Of a stretch of DNA of 64,000 bases, positions 1-12,556 are shown piece after piece. The DNA is from Blepharisma japonicum. Lineage: Eukaryota; Ciliophora; Heterotrichea; Heterotrichida; Blepharismidae. Each line of letters opens with the position of its first letter. The stretch's first letter is position 1. The notes under the pieces were generated by a model. It was not told the origin of the DNA. It did no database searches and saw only the letters and a program-made list of their open reading frames with translations. The DNA is taken from contig CATKHK010000014.1 in the NCBI GenBank assembly GCA_949751835.1, forward strand, positions 124,001 to 188,000, read 5' to 3'. A program made the translations under genes and the position numbers.

Positions 1-3000
1 ATTCGAAGAGCCTGCAGAAAGCTGTGGAGTATTAAATTGTCCAGATTGGACCATTTGAGGGGGCTGGAAAAGCTGAGGTTGGTTAAACTGCCCGCCAAAG
101 GGCATTGATGGATCTTGCCTATTTGGTATAACTGTTTCCACGAGCATTTGGCCTAATGCATATTTCTTTTGTTCTTCCAGCTCATTTTTCATTATATTTG
201 TCTCTAAGTTATAAATTTTTTGTCATGCAGCTGAATGATTTGCAACAAATTCAATAATAAGTTTCAAAAATGGGGTGAAACCATTATTGTCTGCAACATT
301 AATCGCTGCACTTACAATTCTAGGTATATTTAGTAGCTGATGATACATTCCTAGAAAATCTACATCTAAACAAGCTAATTTATGGAAAATTCCTCCACTT
401 GTACTAGTAAACGCCAGATCTGCTTCTTTATGCATCAGAGCTTGAAAGAGTCTGAAATTTTTTGCTTGAAGAGTATATATTAAAGGGGTGTTTTCACTGT
501 TGCATTTTAAATTAACATCAGCGCCAGATTCAATTAGCATCTCTAGGATTTCAAGCTGTAAATCGGAGGTATTAGGCTGACTACACAAATAATGTAAAGC
601 AGTCATTCCATTTCGATCAGCAATGTTAGGGTCAGCTTCTTTGCGTATCAAAGTTTGGAAGATTCTGAAATTGTTTATGTGGAGAGCATATAGTAAAGGA
701 GTGTTTTTGTTACTGCATTTTAGATTTACGTCAGCGCCAAACTCAATTAGTAACTCAAGGGCTTCATACTGCCAATCGGAGGCTTGATCTTCTCACGCTT
801 TTCGTTCTTCAGGTGTTAAGTTAGGAATTCGGCAAATGGGCTTTTCTTTTCTGCACAAGTAATGCAAAGCAGTCATGCCATTTCGATCAGCAATGTTAGG
901 GTCAGCTTCTTTTTCTTTTAATAAGAACTTGATTTGAGATAAAGTTTCTATAGAAAGCCTTTCTATAAATTGAGAAAGTAGAGTTCTCCCTTCTTCATCT
1001 TTACAGTTTACATCACAGTTTGGCGCTTTTAAGAGTCTATCAACACAGCCTGTTTGTCCCATAAGCATTGCTACTAATAGAGGCTGCAATTTTCAGTCAT
1101 TGGAAACATTGGCGTCAGCTCCAGCTTGGACTAATAAATCAATACACTCTACCCAGCCATAAGCAGCGGCATAGTGAATCGGGTAATTTTTAGAAGAGTC
1201 TGGGTCATTAAAATCAGAACCTTTTTGTAATAAAAGGCTAACAACTTTTGCTTGGCCGTTTTTTACTGCTAGGGTTAATGCAGTTCTTCTGCATTTGTCT
1301 CTCTTTAGAACTTTGGCTTTTCTATCAATGAGTTCTTGAACACAGTCAAAATTTCCTTGAGCTGCTGCTAGCATCATTGGAGTCTTTCTATCAGGACCAG
1401 GGAGATCTACAGTGGCTCCACGATCAATTAAGCATCTTATCATCTCAGTGCATCCATATTCTGCTGCATAGTGCAAAGCAGCATATCCTTTTTTATCCTT
1501 AATATTAGCATTGATTCCATTTTCAAGCAGAACTTTAGCACTTTCCACCCTATTTAGCTTAGCAGCTATCATTAAAGGAGTCGTTTTATCTTGACTTATA
1601 TCGTTTGGGTTCGATCCATGCTCAAGCAATACTTTGAGAGGTTCTGCAGATGTACAAGCTGCTGCATAATGGATGCATTTTCAGCCTTCTGTGTCTGCAT
1701 AGTTAAGGTCGTCACATTGGGAGATCAGCTCTTTAAGGTGGGCTGGATCAGGATTTATACAAGCACAATGGAGAGGAGCAACAAGATAATTCTCTATAGG
1801 CTTTTTAGTGATGGAAGTTTTTTTAAATGGAGATAGTGGGCCATCTTTAAGAACTTCTTCATGTAGAGCATTAAAGCCATATCCGTCATTTTTTACTGCA
1901 ATTGCCATTAAATAAGCAGAAAGTGCTAAATTTCCGGTTCGCACACATTGACCTATAGTGCCACATAGAGTTCTCTCAAAGCCAGGAATCAGAGATCTCA
2001 ATAGGTTCAGGATATTTTCTGGGCAGTTATTTATATACAGCCTTTCTAATAACTTTGAATCGTTAACAATATGATTTATATTATCATAATGTGCCGAATC
2101 CCCTAGAAATGCATTATTTCCTTCTCTACCCCCTCGAGACATCTGAACTTTTCTTGTCGACACCCCATAGGCTTGAATGCTTACACTTCCGGTGCCTACT
2201 TGGGTTATCCCAACTTCAGGTGGATAGGCGCGCTTTAATTTGGGATATGTCACTTCACTATATATTTCTTTTACAAATTGTTCATTATTATTCATAATTG
2301 CAATCTCTAATGCAGTGATAGGACAGTCGACACTTCATGGAGCGAGAATAGAACTAATTTTTTCTCTTGAATTTAAGAGTTTTTCAAATAAAGCTTTATT
2401 ATTTGTTGCACAAGCTCTGTGGAGATTTTTGTTGTTCATTTGGACAGATATGTCGAAAAATGGATCGTTTGAGGGATCTAACATGTGCTTGGTAAAGCCA
2501 AGGACTTGAACTGCTGGATTGTATTTCCCTTTTTTATAGACTGTAGAAAGTTTTGGGTTTTTAGCCTTTTTTGTGGGTTTTGCTGCTTTTTGGGATTTTG
2601 CAGGGGCTCTCTTTTTAGGCATAACGTCCTCTTCAGTGAAATTTTCAACTATATGATTTGACCTTCTTCGTTTTTGAGTTTTTGCTGCTGGCTTTTCTTC
2701 TTCGCTCCATTCCTCGCTTTCTTCTTGACTCCATTCCTCACTTTCTTCTTCATTACTTATCTCATTCTCACTTATTTCAACTGGAGATTTATTTTTTTCT
2801 ACTTCGAAACTGTGAGACTCTTCTATTGATTTTGATCTAGTAAGTCTTTCACTTGACACTAACTCAGCTACTTTCTTCTTTGCAGGTGAAACTTTTACCT
2901 TTTTCTTTTCTTTCTTTGGCTCAGATGCTGACTTTTTAGTTATTTTCTTCACGGGCTGTTTAATTTCTTCTTGATCTTCTTCCTCATCTAATTCATCTTC

Positions 3001-3375
3001 TTTTTTATCAGTTGTGAGCTGTTTGTATTTTGTTTTAAATTTATTTTTGACCTCTTGCAGCTGTTTTTTGGTTATCTTAAAAAATTTCCCGTCTTTTCGA
3101 AGCTCGACCTTCATTATAATGTCACCTAGAGGAATTCTTTCTTCTTTAAACTTCTGGTATTTATTTTCTTGCCCAGCCTCTTTTAGTGAAAGTGCCAGAA
3201 ATGATTGGTTTTTAGCTAATACATCTTCTAAAGTGATGCAGAGCCTAAATGAATTATTTGCTTTAATTGCTAGTCCTTCATCTTTTTGGTAAAGGAGTTT
3301 TGGAGTTTTTGGTTGGGATTTTGATGCTAAGATTTCACTACGGGCTTTTTGAGCACGCCTTGTCCGATATGCCAT
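1..3375 (-). CDS. ankyrin-repeat/PARP fusion protein, copy A (partial at window edge)
   Basis: Left copy of a tandem pair with the gene at 4034-11218. Reading TGA as Trp gives one open frame of 1125 codons from ATG at 3375 to the window edge, with in-frame TGA at 2335, 1681, 1093, 793 and 223. An N-terminal Lys/Glu-rich, nuclear-type basic region (residues ~1-300) is followed by a long ankyrin array. The frame then enters the Gln/Pro-rich linker that precedes WGR and PARP in copy B, so the catalytic part should lie beyond position 1. Copy A carries an extra ankyrin block near nt 450-690 that copy B lacks, and its linker lacks B's duplicated VHGKI(S/T)GK motif. By homology with B it is probably a nuclear ADP-ribosyltransferase; the catalytic half is not visible here. 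Confidence 0.85.
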
Positions 3376-4033
3376 TTTTATTATTTACTCAATGTAAAAA
3401 GGATTATGCCTTATGGCGAAATATACATAGGCTCTACAAAAATTGCAAACTTTATCAAAATAACAAATTTTTACGAGAAAGGTAAAATAAACTAGGTAGG
3501 CACCGTGTGAAGGAATAGACTTAGGCTTCTATAAGAGTAAATAAAAACACAATCTTAAGGAGTTAGACAATCTAGAGTGAGCATCAGGCTCATTTATAAT
3601 ATATTGAAATTGAAGGGAAATCTAAATATAATTAAAAGCAGCCTCTTCATCTTCTTTTCATCAAAACTCTTTCTCAGAACTTTTTCCCAACTAAATCAGA
3701 CGTTTTAGAATTTTTCTTCTTTGAAGTTAATTTTGGTATAGAAGGAAGCAATGATATTTTTCATTAGAATTTCTGTGCATAAAATTTGTGTAGAGTCTTT
3801 GACAGCAGTTAAGGTGAAATCTCACTCATTTAGGAATGAGGAATGGCTTTGCTGATTTTAGCTCTTCATTTTTGTGGAGGATTTCTTTGTTGAATGACCT
3901 TCTTAGAAAGACAATTAAAAGTGGAAAAATTTGAATGAGAAAGTCTTTGAAGAGAGATTATAAAAAATTAGCCTTTTTTAAAATTCTTTTATTTATAAAA
4001 TATTTATATTTTAACCTGAATTAATTTTATTAA
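3376..4033. other. intergenic spacer between the two PARP copies
   Basis: A 658-bp AT-rich gap between the start of copy A and the stop of copy B. The minus strand at 3727-3915 holds a short open stretch without a start codon, reading through one TGA and ending in TAA. It could be the tail of a decayed gene. No intron or start rescues it, so it is not called. No RNA gene was seen. Confidence 0.5.
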
Positions 4034-7000
4034 TTACCATTGTAGCTGACCTGATTTCAAATGCAATAGATAGCGGATTCTAATTTGATCAGTGTTGTAA
4101 ACGATATATTCGTTCATGTTTAAACACCAGTATGGCTCATTTTGAGGCTTTTCATATTCAATAATAGGGCCAAGAGGTACTTCTACACCATTTGGCAAAT
4201 AGATACTCTGCCTACAATCTGGACCTTCCTGGCCCTTCCCGAGGGTAGAAAGAAATCCTTCAGGAAGCTTCTCTACATAATCAGACTGATATCTATCATA
4301 AGTCTTTCCAAGCACAACCTCACATAAAAGCATGAAATAGCCTGGATCTCCAGTTTCCGAATGAGCATAACCCATGCTTTTTGTAAACATGTCTGCAAAA
4401 TATACACCTTTTCCAAACATCCAGCCCATATTAGGTACTTCTGGAGGAGCAATTCTTAGTCCTTGAGTTAAAATCCCAATGATATTTGCGGCACCAGTTC
4501 CATGCCATAATAGTTTTCTGTGTTCTACATTTTTGAATTTTTCGATTTTTTCAGCTTCGCCTCTTCTATTTACTTGAAACAAGCCTAAAATTTGTGCATT
4601 ATCACCTCTTCCTGCTTTCATATACTTCTCAATGACATTAAATTCTGGACTTTTAGAGTCTACCAGAGTTAAGCTTGTATTAAGGGCAAGATATGTATAG
4701 TCAAGGGGATTGATAGATTCCTGACTATTTATGGCACCCAATATAATTTTGCTTGCAATTTGGATATTTTTTAAGCTGTCTAAAGTATCAAGTTTGGTTT
4801 TAACATCTAGAGGACTTAAAATAGGGCTTACTGCGGTATGTTCAAAACCAGGAGTCGGTATTAGTTCATAATATCGACTTGATAAGTCAGAAATTTCTTG
4901 TTTAATATCTAGATTTTTATCAACATCCTGAGAATCCTTAAGGACTCCGACCAAAACAGCGATTTTTCTGATTATTTCTTCTGCTTCTAAAACAGTTTCT
5001 CTCGATATTGAAGAAAAGTTGAGAACATTCACATCAATTCCTGAACGATCGAAATAGCTCCTGTATATTGAATTTTTGGTAAAATGCTTAACTGCTGCTT
5101 GTAGCTCTTCAACTAAATTACTATTTGGAGCTTTTTCGAGATCAAAGTCATTAATAAAGTCTTTATGACTTTTTTTTTTTTTTGCGAATTCAACCTTGAC
5201 ATATTTCCCTTTTAACCTTACAAAGTCTTCTCCCCACTCATTCCCACTTTTCGACTTAAAAATTTTTTTAAATTCGGTTTCTGCTTCATTTCTATCAGCA
5301 AATGGCGTTCTCTGAAAAGCTCCTACTTCTCCAATCCTCCCCCATCTGGTGAAAATTATATAGTTATCTCTATTTGTGTCATGCAATAACTGCATTCTAT
5401 AGAAGAGATATTGTGAGTAAGGGCCATATTGAAGATCAACCTTAGTCATATATAAGTCATAATCGTCAACCACTTCATAATAGTCAGGGAAGTCCTGTGT
5501 GTTGTCTGGAAGTCGCTTTATTTTTTCTTCTTTAACGAGCTCAGACTGCTTTTGCAGGTATGATTCAGCGTCTTTTTCATAGTCTACTTCCATGCTAGAC
5601 TCAAAAACAGAAAGTCTTCGCTCTGGGTATTCTGAAGTCTTAAATTTGTGAGCTTCAAGCAACTTGGCCATTCTCCTTGACCTTTGCAAAGCTGCCAAGC
5701 AGAATGGTGACCATCCCTCATTATCAAATTTCCCTGCATTAATTTTTGATCTTATAAGGAGTTTTAGTAAATCAACATTTTCATAAGAGCCATATTCTAA
5801 AGGCTGTACAGCATAATGGGCTGCGTTTCTACCTTTTTTGTCAGAGTGATTTATATCAAGTGAGCCTTCTTTAATTAGTGCTTCTACCATTTGTGTGTCG
5901 TTGTTGAGTATAGCTAGCATCACTGCATTCCTTCCTAAGCTGTCCACTTCAGTTAAAGAGCATCCATTTTGCAAAAGAAAAGTTATCAGCTTCGGAGAGC
6001 CTTTCTGAGAAATTGCATGAAGAATTGGGGTCAGATCAATCCCATCTTCTCTGAAAGTAAAAGACAAGGATGCCCCATATCTCCTAAAAGTCAAAATCAT
6101 TCTTTCTGATGTCAATATTTTACTTCCTTGCAATGCATATGCTAACGGTACAGTTCCATTATTATCAGGTAAGGCATGATTTGAGCCTTTACTCAATAGA
6201 AACTCACACAATGAGCAATATCCAGAAGCAGCTGCATAATGAAGAGGTGTTTTCCCTTTATTGTCAATTGCAAATAAGTCTACTCCTCTTTCAAATAATT
6301 CGTCACATATAATTTGAGTGATTTCTTGGTCAGCTGCTGATCCTTTGATGGCTAATGTATGGAAAAGATTTTGCCCCTCTTCATTTTTTTCCTGTAGTTT
6401 TTTATCGTCTCCAACCTTGGCAAGAAGGGTTTTGACAAGTTTAAATTTCATTTCGTTCATGGCATCTTGCATTGCTCTCATATAAGGGTATCCATTATAT
6501 AGCATTAGATAAGCAGCACCTTGCCAGCCTTGCTTTATAGCAGCTCGGAACATAGAATAAGTGCCTTCTGGCAGTGAGGAGTTTGTAGATGATTTTACTG
6601 CAGATCGTGACATTGACATTCCTCCAAATGCTGGAATTGATCGCGCTGTTTGTTTCGTTCTTGCTCCTCCAAATAATCCAAGTCTGTTTTCTTCAACTTC
6701 TTCATTTTTTTCTTTGGCTGGCTTAATTATGAGTAGTTTATTCACATTTGCATCTTTTTGAATGAGCATAATTGCATAGTTTGCATGGCCAAATTTAATA
6801 GAAACTCCTAAAGAGGTGTTTCCGTCTTCATCTTCTATATCAATTTTAGCACCTTTTGCAAGCATAAACATAGACGATGTCAATGCTCCTCTTTGGGCAG
6901 CATAATGAAGAGGTGTCTTTTTCCACTGGTCTTGGATATTTACATCTATATTGGTTCTTGAACAAGCCGAGCTAACAGTTTCAATAGGATCTATCTGGGC

Positions 7001-10000
7001 TTTATCAAATGGCTTTCCAATTTTTACAAAGGCATAATGTAACGGACATCTTCCTCGGTTATCTACTGCATTTATATTCGCTCCAAAATGAAGCAAAAGA
7101 GACTCCATGTCAAATGATGCATCAGAAGTAGACTCTGCAGAATTTATAGCAATATGAAGAGCTGTGCGACCTTTTGGGTCTTTGAAATTGACTCTTGCCC
7201 CTGCCTCACATAATTTTCTAGCGATTGTCACGTCTTGCATTTCTACAGCTAATGTTAGTGGGGTTTTCCCAAGTTTTGAGATAACTTCTGTCATAGCTCG
7301 ATTCGCTATAAGCAGATCTATTGCATCGAGAAGTCCATTTTGAATTGCTTTTAAAAGGGGACCTTCATTATCGCAATTATATATATTTGGATCTGCATTG
7401 TGGTTTATTAAAGTTTTGATAGTATCAATGTGCTGTCCTGCTTTCACAAAAAGGATGAGCGGAGTATCCCCATAAAAATCTCTTTGATTAATAGGGATAG
7501 GGAGAGATAGCAGAAAATCTAGAAGCGGCTTTTCAGGCTTCATCGCTATAAGGTGAAGAGCATTTTGTTGGCCTTTGTCTCCATACTCATTATACTTCTT
7601 TGTGCCATCAATATCAGTGATAAAAAATTTCTTTTTCTCATGGTACCCATACATATCATATTGGTCACCTGCAGCTTCAATTTGGCTTTCTTTTTCTTCT
7701 TGGTATATAAGGTCAGGATTTTCTTTGTATTTTAGCAATTTTTCAACTGTTGCAGTTGGGTTAGCTCCATGGTTTATAAGATCTACAAGGACTCCTCTTA
7801 TTATTTCTACTAGCTCTGCGAATTTTTCTTTGCTCCTCCTCTCAATTTCTTGGTAATTCAAATTTATAGCTTCAGAGCCAAAATTTTGGAAGATAAGCTG
7901 AGGCTGAGCTTGATTAAATTGAAAGCCCATCGCAGGACCTGTAGAAGCCTGAAAAGTATTAAATTGTCCAGCTTGAACCATTCCAGGGACTTGGGAAAAA
8001 TCTTCATTCGCTTCACCCATATTATTACCTACATTGCTAAAAAATGCTGACTGCTTAATTCTCTTCATTGGCATTTTTCCAGTTATTTTTCCATGCACAA
8101 TTTTTTCACTTACATCACTATCGTCGGAATCAGAGCTTGGCTGCTGAATAGTCTTCATAGGTCTTTTTCCACTTATTTTGCCATGCACAGCTTGTCTGCT
8201 TGGTGAAGCTGTTTCCACAAGCATTTCACCCTTTGCATTTTTCTTTTGCTCTTCCAGTTCATTCGTCATTATTTTTGTCTCTAAGTCATATATTTTTTGT
8301 CACGCAGTTGAATAATTTGTAGCAAATTCATCAATGAGTTTCAAAAATGGAGTAAAACCATTATCGTCTACAATATTAATCGCGGCACTTACAACTCTAG
8401 GCATATTTAGTAATTGATGATACATGGAGAGAAAATCTGCGTCCAAGCAGGCTAATTTATGAAAAATTCCTCCTCCATTTTTGCTAGTAAGTGCTAGATC
8501 TGCTTCTTTATGTATAAGGGCTTGGAAGATTCTTATGTTTTTCGCTTGAAGAGCATAAAGTAGAGGAGTATTTTCGCTCTTGCATTTTAAATTCACGTCA
8601 GCTCCAAACTCAATTAGCAGCTCAAGGGCTTCATGCTGGAAATCAGAAGCTTGATCTTCCCAAGCTTTTATTTCATAAGGTGTCAAGTTAGGAATTTGGC
8701 AAACAGGCTTTACTTTTCTACACAAATAATGTAAAGCAGTCATGCCATTTCGATCAGCAATATTAGGATCGGCTTCTTTTTCTTTTAATAAGAACCTGAT
8801 TTGAGATAAAGTTTCTATAGAAAGCATTTCTATAGCTTGAGAAAGTAGGGTTCTTCCTTCTTCATCCTTACAGTTTACATCACAGTTTGGCTCTTTTAAG
8901 AGTCTGTCAACACAGCCTGTTTGTCCCATAAGCATTGCTACTAATAGAGGCTGCAGTTTCCAGTCATTAACTGCATTTATATCAGCTCCAGCTTGGACTA
9001 ATAAATCAATACACTCTACCCAGCCGTAAGCAGCGGCATAGTGAATTGGATAGTTTTTAGAAGAGTCTGGGTCATTAAAATCAGAACCGTTTTGTAATAA
9101 AAGGCTAACAACTTTTGCTTGGCCGTTTTTTACAGCTAGGGTTAATGCAGTTCTTCTGCATTTGTCTCTCTTAAGAACTTTGGCTTTTCTATCAATGAGT
9201 TCTTGAACACAGTCAAAATTTCCTTGAACTGCTGCTAGCATCATTGGAGTCTTTCTATCAGGACCAGGCTGATCTACAGTGGCTCCATGCTCAAGTAAGC
9301 ATCTTATCATCTCAATGCACCCATACTCTGCTGCATAGTGCAAAGCAGCATATCCTTTTTTATCCTTAATATTAACATTGACTCCTTTTCCAAGCAGAAT
9401 TTCAGCATTTTCCACTCTATTTAGCTTAGCAGCTACCATTAAAGGAGTAGTTTTATCTCGGCTCATGTCATTTGGATTCGATCCATGGTCAAGCAATACT
9501 TTGAGAGGCTCTGTAGATGTGCAAGCTGCTGCGTAATGGATGCATTTTCTGCCTTCCATGTCTGGATAATTGAGATCATCACATTGAGGAAGCAGCTCTT
9601 TAAGATGGGTTGAGTCAGGATTTATGCAAGCACAATGGAGAGGAGCAACGAGATAATTCATTATAGGTTTTTTAGTAATGGAAACTTTTTTGAATGGAGA
9701 AAGTGGGCCATCTTTAAGAACCTCTTCATGCAGAACATTAAAGCCATATCCACCATTTTTTACTGCAAGCGCCATTAAATATGATGAAAGCGCTAAATTT
9801 CCAGTTCTTACACATTCGCCTACAGTGCCACATAGACTATTTTCAAAGGCAGGAATCAGCGATCTCAATAAGTTCAGGATATTTTCTGAGCAGTTATTAA
9901 TATATAGCCTTTCTAGCCACTTCAAATCATAAACAAGCTGGTTAATATTATCAGTCTGTGGGATATCTCCAAGAAATGCATTATTACCTTCTCTACCCCC

Positions 10001-11218
10001 TCTAGACATTTGAACTTTTCTTGTCATAACTCCATATGCTTCGACACTTACACTTCCAGTACCTACTTGAGTTATTCCAACCTGAGGCGGATGGGCGCGC
10101 TTCAATTTCGGAGTTGCCACTTCATTGACTATTTCTCTTATAAATTGCTCGTTATTATTCATAATTGCAATCTCTAATGCAGTGGCACGACAGTCGGCGC
10201 TTCATGGAGCGAGAATTGAACTAATTTTTTCTCTTGAATTTAAGAGTTTTTTGAATAGAGCTTTATTATTTGTTGCACAAGCTCTGTGGAGATTTTTGTT
10301 ATTCATTAAGACAGATATGTCGAAAAATGGATCGTCTGAGGGATCTAGCAGGTGCTTGGTAAAGCCAAGGACTTGAACTGCTGGATTGTATTTCCCTTTC
10401 TTGAAAGTTGTGGGAAGTTTTGGGTTTTTAGCCTTTTTTGTTGGCTTAGCTGCTTTTTGGGATTTTGCAGCGGTTCTCTTTTTAGGCCTGACATCTTCTT
10501 CACTGAAGTCTTCATCCATAGGATCTGACCTTCTTGGTTTTTGAGTTTTTGCTGCCGGTTTCTCATCTTCGCTCTCTTCCTCATTTTCTTCTTCATTACT
10601 CATTTCATTTTTTACTATTTTCACTGGAGATTTCTTTTTTGCTACTTTAGTTTTTTGAGACTCTTCAATTGATTTTGATCTGGTAAGTCTTTCACTTGCT
10701 GCTGACTGAGCCGCTTTCTTCTTAACAGGTGAAACTTTTTCATTTTTCTTTTCTTCCTTTGGCTTTGGAGATGCTGACTTTTTAGTTATTTTCTTCACGG
10801 GCTGTTTAATTTCTTCTTGCTCTTCTTCATCTGATTTATCTTCTTTGCCATCAATTTTGAGCTGTTTATATTTTGTTTTAAATTTATTTTTGACATCTTG
10901 CAGCTGTTTTTTAGTTATCTTGAAAAATTTCCCATCTTTTCGAAGCTCAGCCTTCATTATGACATCATCTAAAGGAATTCTTTCTTCCTTAAGCTTCTGG
11001 TATTTATTTTCATTCCCCGCCTCTTTTAGTGTAAGTGCCAGAAATGATTGGTTTTTGGCTAATACATCTTCTAAAGCGATGCAGAATCTAAATGAATTAT
11101 TTGCTTTAATTGCTAACCCTTCATCTTTTTGGTATAAGATTTTTGGAGCTCTTGATTGAGATTTTGATTTGGAGGTTTCATTGCGGGCTTTTTGAGCACG
11201 CCTTGATCGATCTGCCAT
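4034..11218 (-). CDS. ankyrin-WGR-PARP poly(ADP-ribose) polymerase, copy B (complete)
   Basis: A 2394-residue ADP-ribosyltransferase, expected to transfer ADP-ribose from NAD+ to proteins in the nucleus. The frame is continuous once TGA at 10202 and 8300 is read as Trp. Order: basic Lys/Glu-rich N-terminus (1-~300), two blocks of ankyrin repeats (~390-950 and ~1060-1780), WGR domain near residue 1960 (FTRWGRIGEVG), PARP helical regulatory region (~2030-2150) and catalytic domain to the C-terminus. The H-Y-E triad is visible: His in LLWHGTG, Tyr in GKGVYFADM, Glu in MNEYIVYN. The linker (~990-1030) has a direct repeat of VHGKI(S/T)GK(R/M)PMK. The ankyrin-plus-PARP layout recalls tankyrase, but WGR replaces the SAM domain. 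The start is the first ATG after an upstream TAA. Confidence 0.93.
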
Positions 11219-11331
11219 ATTTTATTATTTAGCCAGGGCTCTTTAATGCTAAAGACAAAATATATAAATAAGTTAATCCACCCTTTAAACACCTCAACAT
11301 CATTATTATTTCTAATCTTTGTAAAAATGAA

Positions 11332-11649
11332 TTATTTATCTGTGTGCTTACCACTTAATTTCGGCTGTTTTCTTCCTTCTTCCACTATCTCTCCTTCAGT
11401 TGCTCTTCCTCTTTTCTTTTTCACCTCAAAGCAAGGATTAAAATTCCCAAACGACATACGTGTTGTATTTTCCTCATCCAAGCTTTCAAATTTTTTATCA
11501 TTTTTTGCATTCTTATAAAGATGCTTCAGACTTCACTTTTCCTCTTCTTTTACAACACTTTTCTTATTATTTTCTCCTTCTGCAGTATTTTTGGTCATGA
11601 ATTTCATTTTCAGAACCTTGTGTGAAATATTGGTCTTTTTGTTACTCAT
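11332..11649 (-). CDS. MPHOSPH6: MPP6-like nuclear exosome cofactor
   Basis: A 105-residue protein whose single Trp is encoded by TGA. It matches M-phase phosphoprotein 6, an RNA-binding cofactor that docks on the nuclear RNA exosome and helps recruit the MTR4 helicase. Family marks seen: the N-terminal block HKVLKMKFM (cf. LLRMKFM), an acidic stretch followed by EEKW, and the hallmark RMSFGNFNP (cf. GRMSFRGFNP), then a basic tail. The length is somewhat short for the family, in keeping with a compact genome. Its start codon lies only 9 bp from that of the divergent C2-PX gene. Confidence 0.82.
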
Positions 11650-11658
11650 AATTAATTA

Positions 11659-12468
11659 ATGCAAAAATTGCCTCCAACGCCTCTAATTTTAAGCCTAATA
11701 GAAGGAGCCAATTTGCATTTATTAGCTGATTTTAGCATCAAGCCTTTCATAATTTTCCAGAACGGTGATAAGCACCTTAGGACAGGAACGGGGATCCCAA
11801 AGGGAGACATGAAGCATCTGTGAAATGAAGAGTTTGAAATCTTGCTGGAGCCTTCACAACCATTAATTGCATCCCTTTATACTACTGACGAAGACGGAGA
11901 ATATGAAGTAGGCCGAATCACGTTTTTGTATAATGATCTGATTGAATATGGGGAAAAGGCTAAGGATATGTGGGTTCCTTTCGGGTCAGAAAATAAAAAA
12001 TCGACAGGGAATATTGCAGGAATTTTGAAAACAGGGCTGATTAGAAATTTAGGAGAGTCACCTCAGCTTCATATATATGTAAAGATTTCGAGTTATATTT
12101 TGAAAAATGAATTGAACGTTAGAGTAAGCGATTACCGAATAATTATTAGAGGCGAAGAAGCCTTTACATTATATCAGGTTACAATAAATAAGATTGATGG
12201 GACTAATTGAAATGTGGAATTGAGATATTCTGATATTTCTGCATTGAGAAGTGAAATTATTAGGGTTTATCCTGAGCTAAAGAAATTTCCTTTTCCCAAG
12301 AAAACTTATTTTGAGTGGCTTGCGTGTGTGTGGCCAACATTAGGAAGATTTGATATTAGAGTTATTGAAAAGCGAAAATCCGCAATTGAGGAATTGCTAA
12401 ATCATTTGCTAGAAATTTCCGATAAGTTCGATACTGGAAAATTAAATAAGCTACTAAAGCTCAATTAA
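11659..12468 (+). CDS. C2-PX domain protein
   Basis: A 269-residue protein formed by reading two TGA codons (around 11821 and 12208) as Trp. Residues ~5-100 look like a C2 domain (PLILSLIEGANL start, HLWNEEFEI strand, SLYTTDEDG loop). Residues ~150-265 look like a PX domain, including LRYSDI (the R-Y/F-S phosphoinositide-contact region), a basic FPFPKK loop and the helix RKSAIEELLNHLL. The expected role is peripheral membrane binding through phosphoinositides in endosomal traffic. The C2 loops have few of the usual Asp ligands, so calcium binding is doubtful. No intron is needed. Confidence 0.78.
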
Positions 12469-12556
12469 GAGGCAGAATTTATTGGCTAAAATAATTTAAA
12501 TAGAAAGATAATATAAAATAATTATTTATATACCTAATAAGTAATGAATATGAATA

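Noticed and set aside
3727-3915. Coding-like open stretch between the PARP copies, minus strand.
   Set aside because: No start codon, no fitting 15-16-nt intron upstream and no recognised family; mentioned only in the spacer entry.
1-8302. Apparent separate ankyrin genes and PARP gene, or frameshifted pseudogenes, at 223-2295 and 8300-10162.
   Set aside because: All breaks are TGA in the same frame; paralogues show TGG at two of them. They are single continuous genes.
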